Source: an uncultured Oscillospiraceae bacterium
GTDB lineage: Bacteria > Bacillota > Clostridia > Oscillospirales > Oscillospiraceae
DNA: 64,000 nucleotides
Assembly (NCBI GenBank): GCA_934565655.1
Contig: CAKTIE010000001.1
Coordinates: 62,001-126,000 of the forward strand
Direction of reading: 5' to 3'
In this document: positions 60,167 through 64,000 of the stretch, piece after piece
Position numbering within the stretch: position 1 is the stretch's first letter
Layout of the letters: each line of letters starts with the position of its first letter
Position numbers and translations under genes: made by a program
The notes under the pieces: generated by a model
Database searches by the model: none
The model's input: the letters and a program-made list of their open reading frames with translations, nothing else
What the model was told of the DNA's origin: nothing

Positions 60167-60195
60167 ATGATATATTGTTTCCCATAAAAAGTCAA
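60167..60195 (-). promoter_or_regulatory. sigma-A promoter of thrC-thrB
   Basis: Reverse strand TTGACT (60195-60190), 17-bp spacer, TATCAT (60172-60167). Confidence 0.75.
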
Positions 60196-60208
60196 GTGTT
60201 TTTTGCAC

Positions 60209-60240
60209 AAAGACAAAATGTAAGTTTCTGTCTTTTTGTC
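60209..60240 (+). promoter_or_regulatory. leader hairpin before lysC
   Basis: AAAGACA (60209-60215) pairs with TGTCTTT (60229-60235), followed by TTGTC; alternatively GACAAAA pairs with the TTTTGTC at 60234-60240. The structure resembles a weak attenuator in the 5' region of lysC. It does not look like a lysine riboswitch. Confidence 0.4.
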
Positions 60241-60282
60241 CACCAGAGAAAACGCTTTGCACCCCAGGAAAGGACTGTTGAT

Positions 60283-61614
60283 ATGTTAAAAGTAGCAAAA
60301 TTCGGTGGCTCCTCCATGGCAGACGCCGTGCAGTTTGCCAAGGTAAAGGCCATTGTGGAGAGCGACGACGCCCGCCGCGTCATCGTGGTGTCCGCCCCCG
60401 GCAAACGGTACAAGGACGACCATAAGGTCACCGACCTTCTTTATCTGTGCAGCGCCCACCTGAAATACGGCGTCAGCTGCGAGAAAATTTTCAACCTGAT
60501 CCGCCAGCGGTATCAGGAGATCGCCGACGACTGCGGTCTGACCATTGATCTGAATCCGGAGTTCGACACCCTGTGGAAGCGGATGTGCGCCGGCGAGGCG
60601 GATCAGGAGTATCTGGCCTCCCGGGGCGAATACTTCGCCGCGCGGCTGATGGCGGACTATCTGGGCTATACCTTCCTGGACGCGGCGCTGTGGCTGCAAT
60701 TCAAGTTTGACGGTACCGTGGATCAGGAGGCCAGCTATGAGGCCCTGCGGAAGGCAGCGGACGGCCAGCGGGTGGTGATCCCCGGCTTCTACGGCGCTAT
60801 GCCCGATGGCCGGGTGGTGACCCTGACCCGGGGCGGCAGCGACATCACCGGCGCGCTGGCGGCGGCGGCGCTGGACGCCGACGTGTACGAGAACTGGACG
60901 GACGTGTCCGGTATCCTGATGGCCGATCCCCGCATCGTGGAAAACCCCGCGCCCATCCGCCGCGTAACGTACAGCGAGCTGCGCGAGCTGAGCTATCTGG
61001 GCGCACAGGTACTGCATGAGGGCACCGTGTTCCCCGTCCGGGAGAAGAACATCCCCCTGAACATCCGCAACACCAACGATCCCGCCCACGACGGCACCAT
61101 GATCCTCAGCAGCATCGACGACGAGGAGCAGGACGACAGCTTCATCACCGGTATCGCCGGTAAGAAGGGGTTCTCCATCATCACCGTGGCCAAGAGCGGC
61201 ATGTCCTCCGAGGCAGGCTCCCTGCTGAAGCTGCTGTCCATTCTGGCCAAGCACCAGATCAACGTGGAGTACGCGCCCTCCGGCATCGACACCGTGTCGC
61301 TGGTGGTGGAGGCCGCCAAGGTGTCCTCCTGCCTGTACAGTATTCTGGGCGAGATCCAGCAGGAGCTGCAGCCCGACGCCATCCGCCTGACGGAGCACAT
61401 CGCCGTGGTGGCGGCGGTAGGCCGGAAGATGGCCTTCCGTCTGGGCGTGTCCGGTAAGATTTTCAGCAAGCTGGGCGAGCACGGCGTCAACATCCGTATG
61501 ATCACCCAGGGCCCCGAGGAGCTGAACATCATCGTGGGCGTGGAGGAAAAAGATTTTGAACAGGCCATTCGTGTCCTGTATGACAGCTTTGTAAAGGAGG
61601 AAGTTGCAAAATGA
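60283..61614 (+). CDS. lysC: aspartate kinase
   Basis: A 443-residue monofunctional aspartokinase, first step from aspartate to lysine, threonine and methionine. KVAKFGGSSMAD begins at residue 3, and LTRGGSDITGALAAAAL near 185 is the substrate and ATP region. Two ACT domains at the C terminus (ITVAKSGMSSEAGSLLKLL, then VAAVGRKMAFRLGVSGKIF) give allosteric control. The ATG at 60283 follows AGGAAAGGACTG; a longer frame to 60067 would cross the thrC promoter. It is coupled to asd by a 4-bp overlap. Confidence 0.96.
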   Translation: MLKVAKFGGSSMADAVQFAKVKAIVESDDARRVIVVSAPGKRYKDDHKVTDLLYLCSAHLKYGVSCEKIFNLIRQRYQEIADDCGLTIDLNPEFDTLWKRMCAGEADQEYLASRGEYFAARLMADYLGYTFLDAALWLQFKFDGTVDQEASYEALRKAADGQRVVIPGFYGAMPDGRVVTLTRGGSDITGALAAAALDADVYENWTDVSGILMADPRIVENPAPIRRVTYSELRELSYLGAQVLHEGTVFPVREKNIPLNIRNTNDPAHDGTMILSSIDDEEQDDSFITGIAGKKGFSIITVAKSGMSSEAGSLLKLLSILAKHQINVEYAPSGIDTVSLVVEAAKVSSCLYSILGEIQQELQPDAIRLTEHIAVVAAVGRKMAFRLGVSGKIFSKLGEHGVNIRMITQGPEELNIIVGVEEKDFEQAIRVLYDSFVKEEVAK

Positions 61615-62618
61615 AACAGTTTCGTGTAGGTATTCTGGGCGCTACCGGCGCGGTGGGCCGTGAAATGATGAAAATTCTGGAGGAGCGCGACTTCCCTGTG
61701 GCGGAGCTGCGCCCCATCGCCAGCGCCCGCAGCGCAGGCACCATGCTGCCCTTCCGGGGCGGCCAGGTGCAGGTGGTGGCCGCTTCCGACAGCGCGTTTC
61801 AGGGTCTCGACCTGGTGCTGGGCGCGGCGGAGAACGACATCGCCAAGCAGTACGCGCCTGCCATCGTCAAGGCCGGCGCCGTGTTTGTGGATAACTCCAG
61901 CGCCTTCCGTCTGGACAAGGACGTGCCGCTGGTGATCCCCGAGATCAACCCCGAGGACGTGAAGTGGCACAAGGGCATCATCTCCAACCCCAACTGCACC
62001 ACCATCGTGTCGCTGGTGGCCATCAACGCCCTGAACAAGATCAGCCCCATCGAGAGCATCGTGGCCTCCAGCTATCAGGCGGTCAGCGGCACCGGCGCAG
62101 GCGGCCCCATCGAGCTGATGGCCGAGGTGGACGCCCTCAGCAAGGGTGAGAGCTATCAGCCCAAGGTGTTCCAGTATCAGATCGCCTATAACGTCATCCC
62201 CCAGATCGGCGGCGAGGCCTTCGAGGGCTATACCTCCGAGGAGATGAAGATGCAGAACGAGGGCCGCAAGATCCTGCACCTGCCGGAGCTGAAGGTCAGC
62301 TGCACCTGCGTCCGCGTCCCCGTGGTCCGCAGCCACAGCGTGTCCATCGTGGTGCGCACCAGGGAGAAGATCAGCGTGGCCGACGCCAGGGCCGCCATCG
62401 CCAAGGCGGCGGGCTGCCGTCTGGTGGACGATCTCCAGAACAAGCAGTACCCCATGCCGCTGGATACCTCCGATCAGGACATCGTGTTCGTGGGCCGCAT
62501 CCGCGACGATCTTACCAGCGACAACGGCCTGAACATCTGGTGCTGCGGCGACCAGGTGCGCAAGGGCGCCGCCACCAACACCGTCCAGATCGCGGAGCTG
62601 GCCCTTGGTATCAAGTAA
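61611..62618 (+). CDS. asd: aspartate-semialdehyde dehydrogenase
   Basis: A 335-residue enzyme reducing aspartyl phosphate. The NADP loop VGILGATGAVGREM is at residues 7-20, the catalytic Cys in SNPNCTTIVSL near 129, SYQAVSGTGAGGP near 155 and the His/Arg block VRVPVVRSHSVSI near 233. It overlaps lysC by 4 bp. A fragment of the family II repeat begins at its stop codon. Confidence 0.97.
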   Translation: MKQFRVGILGATGAVGREMMKILEERDFPVAELRPIASARSAGTMLPFRGGQVQVVAASDSAFQGLDLVLGAAENDIAKQYAPAIVKAGAVFVDNSSAFRLDKDVPLVIPEINPEDVKWHKGIISNPNCTTIVSLVAINALNKISPIESIVASSYQAVSGTGAGGPIELMAEVDALSKGESYQPKVFQYQIAYNVIPQIGGEAFEGYTSEEMKMQNEGRKILHLPELKVSCTCVRVPVVRSHSVSIVVRTREKISVADARAAIAKAAGCRLVDDLQNKQYPMPLDTSDQDIVFVGRIRDDLTSDNGLNIWCCGDQVRKGAATNTVQIAELALGIK

Positions 62619-62646
62619 CTGCGCAAAGTCTGACGATTTTCCTTCC
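62616..62646. repeat. fragment of structured repeat family II after asd
   Basis: From the asd stop codon the plus strand reads TAACTGCGCAAAGTCTGACG and continues ATTTTCCTTCC. It matches the stop-proximal end of copies 1 and 2 read in the direction of their genes (copy 2: TAAACTGGCGCAAAATCTGA). The fourth stem is damaged and the rest of the element is missing. Confidence 0.6.
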
Positions 62647-62663
62647 ATTCTTCATACACAAAA

Positions 62664-62703
62664 AGCAGGAGAGCGCTTCCCTCTGGGGGAGCGCTCTCCT
62701 GCT
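62664..62703. terminator. long hairpin after asd
   Basis: AGCAGGAGAGCGCT pairs with AGCGCTCTCCTGCT, with further pairing toward the loop. On the plus strand no T-run follows; on the minus strand TTTTTGTG does, so as a rho-independent terminator it fits the reverse strand better although asd lies on the plus strand. Confidence 0.65.
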
Positions 62704-62712
62704 GTGTCCGGT

Positions 62713-62741
62713 TTGACAAACATGCCCTGCGCCTGTATACT
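62713..62741 (+). promoter_or_regulatory. sigma-A promoter of the spermidine-synthase-like gene
   Basis: TTGACA (62713-62718), 17-bp spacer, TATACT (62736-62741), 29 bp before the start codon. Confidence 0.78.
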
Positions 62742-62770
62742 GTTGCCATCAATGGCCGGAGGTACACAGC

Positions 62771-64000
62771 ATGGAAAACAAGCTGATGCGGAATAAATGG
62801 TTCCTGTATATTACCGAGTTTTTCGCCGGTGTGTCGGTGATGGCGGTGGAGCTGGGCGCGAGCCGGTTGATGGCGCCCTATTTCAGCTCCTCCCAGATCG
62901 TGTGGACGGTGATCATCGGCGTCATCATGATCGCCATGGCCATCGGCAACCTGTGGGGCGGCAAGCTGGCGGACAAGACCAACTCGCCGGACAGGCTGTA
63001 TGGCCGCATCCTCATCGCCGCCATCTGGATCGCCCTGATCCCCTTCGCGGGCCGGTGGCTCATCGCCGGGGTCAGCCTGCTGCTGGCCACCTTCGTGACG
63101 AAGAATTTCCTTGTTTGGGCGGCGCTGGCGGCGTGTCTGGTGATCTTCGCCTTCCCCTGTGTGCTGCTGGGTACGGTGACGCCGTCGCTGACCAAGTTCA
63201 CGGTGGATAATCTGGACGATACCGGAAAGACCGTGGGCCGCCTCAACGCCCTGAACACCATCGGCAGCATCATCGGCACCTTTGTCCCCACCTTCATCAC
63301 CATCCCCGCCGTGGGCACGGCGGCCACGTTCCTGATCTTCGCCGGGGTGCTGGCGGCCATCGGCATCGTGTATTTCGCCTTTGCCCGGAAGCGGATGATC
63401 AAGGGCATCGTGGCGGTGGTGGTCATCGTGGGACTGTGCTTCACCCTGCCCACTTACAGCTTCGCCTTCTGGGAGAGCGACATCACGCTGGAGGACGAGT
63501 CCATCTATAACTACCTTCAGGTGAAGGACAACGACAAGCGCACGGTGCTGTCCACCAACGTGCTGTTCGGCGTCCAGTCCATCCAGCGGAAGGACGCGGA
63601 GCTGACGGGCATGTACTATGACTACGCGCTGGCCGCGCCCTGCATGGCGGGCATGGACGGCAGGGAAAACGACGGCCGCAGCGTCATGATCCTGGGTATG
63701 GGCTCCGGCACCTACGCCAGCTACTGCGTGCGGTATTTCCCAGGCGTGAAGGTGCAGGGCGCGGAGATCGACGAAAAGATCGCCGATATCGCCACGGAGT
63801 ACTTCGGCCTGCCGGGCAGCGTGGAGGTGGCGGTGGAGGACGGCCGCGCCTATCTGACCGCCTCGCAGGAGCAGTTTGACGTGATCATGGTGGACGCCTA
63901 TCAGGACATCACCATTCCCTTCCAGCTGTCCAGCGTGGAGTTCTTCACCGAGGTGCAGCGGCATCTGAAGCCCGGCGGCGTCATGGTGGTGAACCTGAAC
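62771..64000 (+). CDS. membrane-fused spermidine synthase-like protein, 3' end beyond window
   Basis: At least 410 residues, open at the window edge. Residues about 10-235 form about seven or eight membrane helices (FLYITEFFAGVSVMAVELGA at the start, GRLNALNTIGSIIGTFVPTF mid-way). The C-terminal part is a class I SAM-binding/spermidine synthase fold with the nucleotide loop VMILGMGSGTYASY near 297 and VAVEDGRAYLTAS near 355. Such fused transporter-like synthases are common in bacteria but the aminopropyl-transfer role is often uncertain. GGCCGGAGGTACACAGC precedes the ATG. Confidence 0.82.
   Translation, partial: MENKLMRNKWFLYITEFFAGVSVMAVELGASRLMAPYFSSSQIVWTVIIGVIMIAMAIGNLWGGKLADKTNSPDRLYGRILIAAIWIALIPFAGRWLIAGVSLLLATFVTKNFLVWAALAACLVIFAFPCVLLGTVTPSLTKFTVDNLDDTGKTVGRLNALNTIGSIIGTFVPTFITIPAVGTAATFLIFAGVLAAIGIVYFAFARKRMIKGIVAVVVIVGLCFTLPTYSFAFWESDITLEDESIYNYLQVKDNDKRTVLSTNVLFGVQSIQRKDAELTGMYYDYALAAPCMAGMDGRENDGRSVMILGMGSGTYASYCVRYFPGVKVQGAEIDEKIADIATEYFGLPGSVEVAVEDGRAYLTASQEQFDVIMVDAYQDITIPFQLSSVEFFTEVQRHLKPGGVMVVNLN

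Noticed and set aside
60089..60282. Possible T-box or lysine riboswitch between thrC and lysC
   Set aside because: No T-box sequence (TGGNACCGCG) and no lysine-aptamer core were found; only short hairpins.

Overview
The window looks like a chromosomal segment of a GC-rich, endospore-forming, anaerobic gut clostridium, most likely in or near the Oscillospiraceae. Evidence: a SpoIIE phosphatase, the Firmicutes-type rimP-nusA-rnpM-ylxQ-infB-rbfA order, AGGAGG ribosome-binding sites, sigma-A promoters with 17-bp spacers, DUF4317 and DUF4358 proteins, a cohesin/dockerin pair and a pnrA-like nucleoside importer. The genus is inferred, not read directly. No phage, transposase, CRISPR array or rRNA was found. 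Coding density is high, mostly on the minus strand, with many 4-bp (ATGA) overlaps and clear intrinsic terminators.

Layout. 1-5.2 kb: the end of an AI-2E-type transporter, a lipid kinase, the rpsF-ssb-rpsR operon, and a four-gene overlapping operon dusB-ECF sigma-putative anti-sigma-queT. 5.3-7.6 kb: a small membrane-anchored protein and SpoIIE. 8-10.3 kb: a divergent pair of small regulatory genes, then truB-ribF. 10.8-17.3 kb: the translation/transcription operon, beginning with a promoter and a leader hairpin that looks like an attenuator. 17.7-19.5 kb: an L-cysteine desulfidase-type enzyme and a dCMP deaminase. 19.7-24.1 kb: a likely polysaccharide O-acetylation cluster (MBOAT, two DHHW proteins, a lipoprotein). 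24.3-28.4 kb: PAP2 phosphatase, RidA and an NMT1-type ABC importer. 28.7-32.8 kb: a secreted lysozyme-like dockerin protein followed by a membrane-anchored single-cohesin protein. 32.9-39.6 kb: M42 peptidase, Smr protein, small P-loop protein, pgi, D,D-carboxypeptidase, tRNA-Gly, DUF4317 and an Fe-S flavoprotein-like gene. 39.7-46.6 kb: nucleoside import and salvage (deoC, deoD, BMP lipoprotein, ATPase, two permeases). 46.7-49.4 kb: small DNA-binding proteins with visible operator repeats, a YegP protein, a PLP decarboxylase and tRNA-Leu. 49.5-56.6 kb: pyridoxal-type kinase, pyrG, xth, a Crp/Fnr regulator with its own ABC importer, and a gamma-carbonic-anhydrase-like protein. 56.7-62.6 kb: an AEC transporter and the threonine branch of the aspartate pathway (thrB, thrC, lysC, asd). 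The window ends inside a membrane-fused spermidine-synthase-like gene.

Most unusual content. (i) The lone cohesin and dockerin neighbours suggest a minimal surface-docking system for a peptidoglycan-active enzyme. (ii) A structured intergenic repeat of about 165 bp occurs twice beside stop codons, with compensatory stem changes, and a fragment of it follows asd. (iii) A second repeat family of about 190 bp occurs at 7.8 and 10.4 kb. (iv) A pair of palindromes at 22.4 kb shares a loop but has different, still complementary stems. (v) Several small regulators have readable inverted or phased operator repeats.
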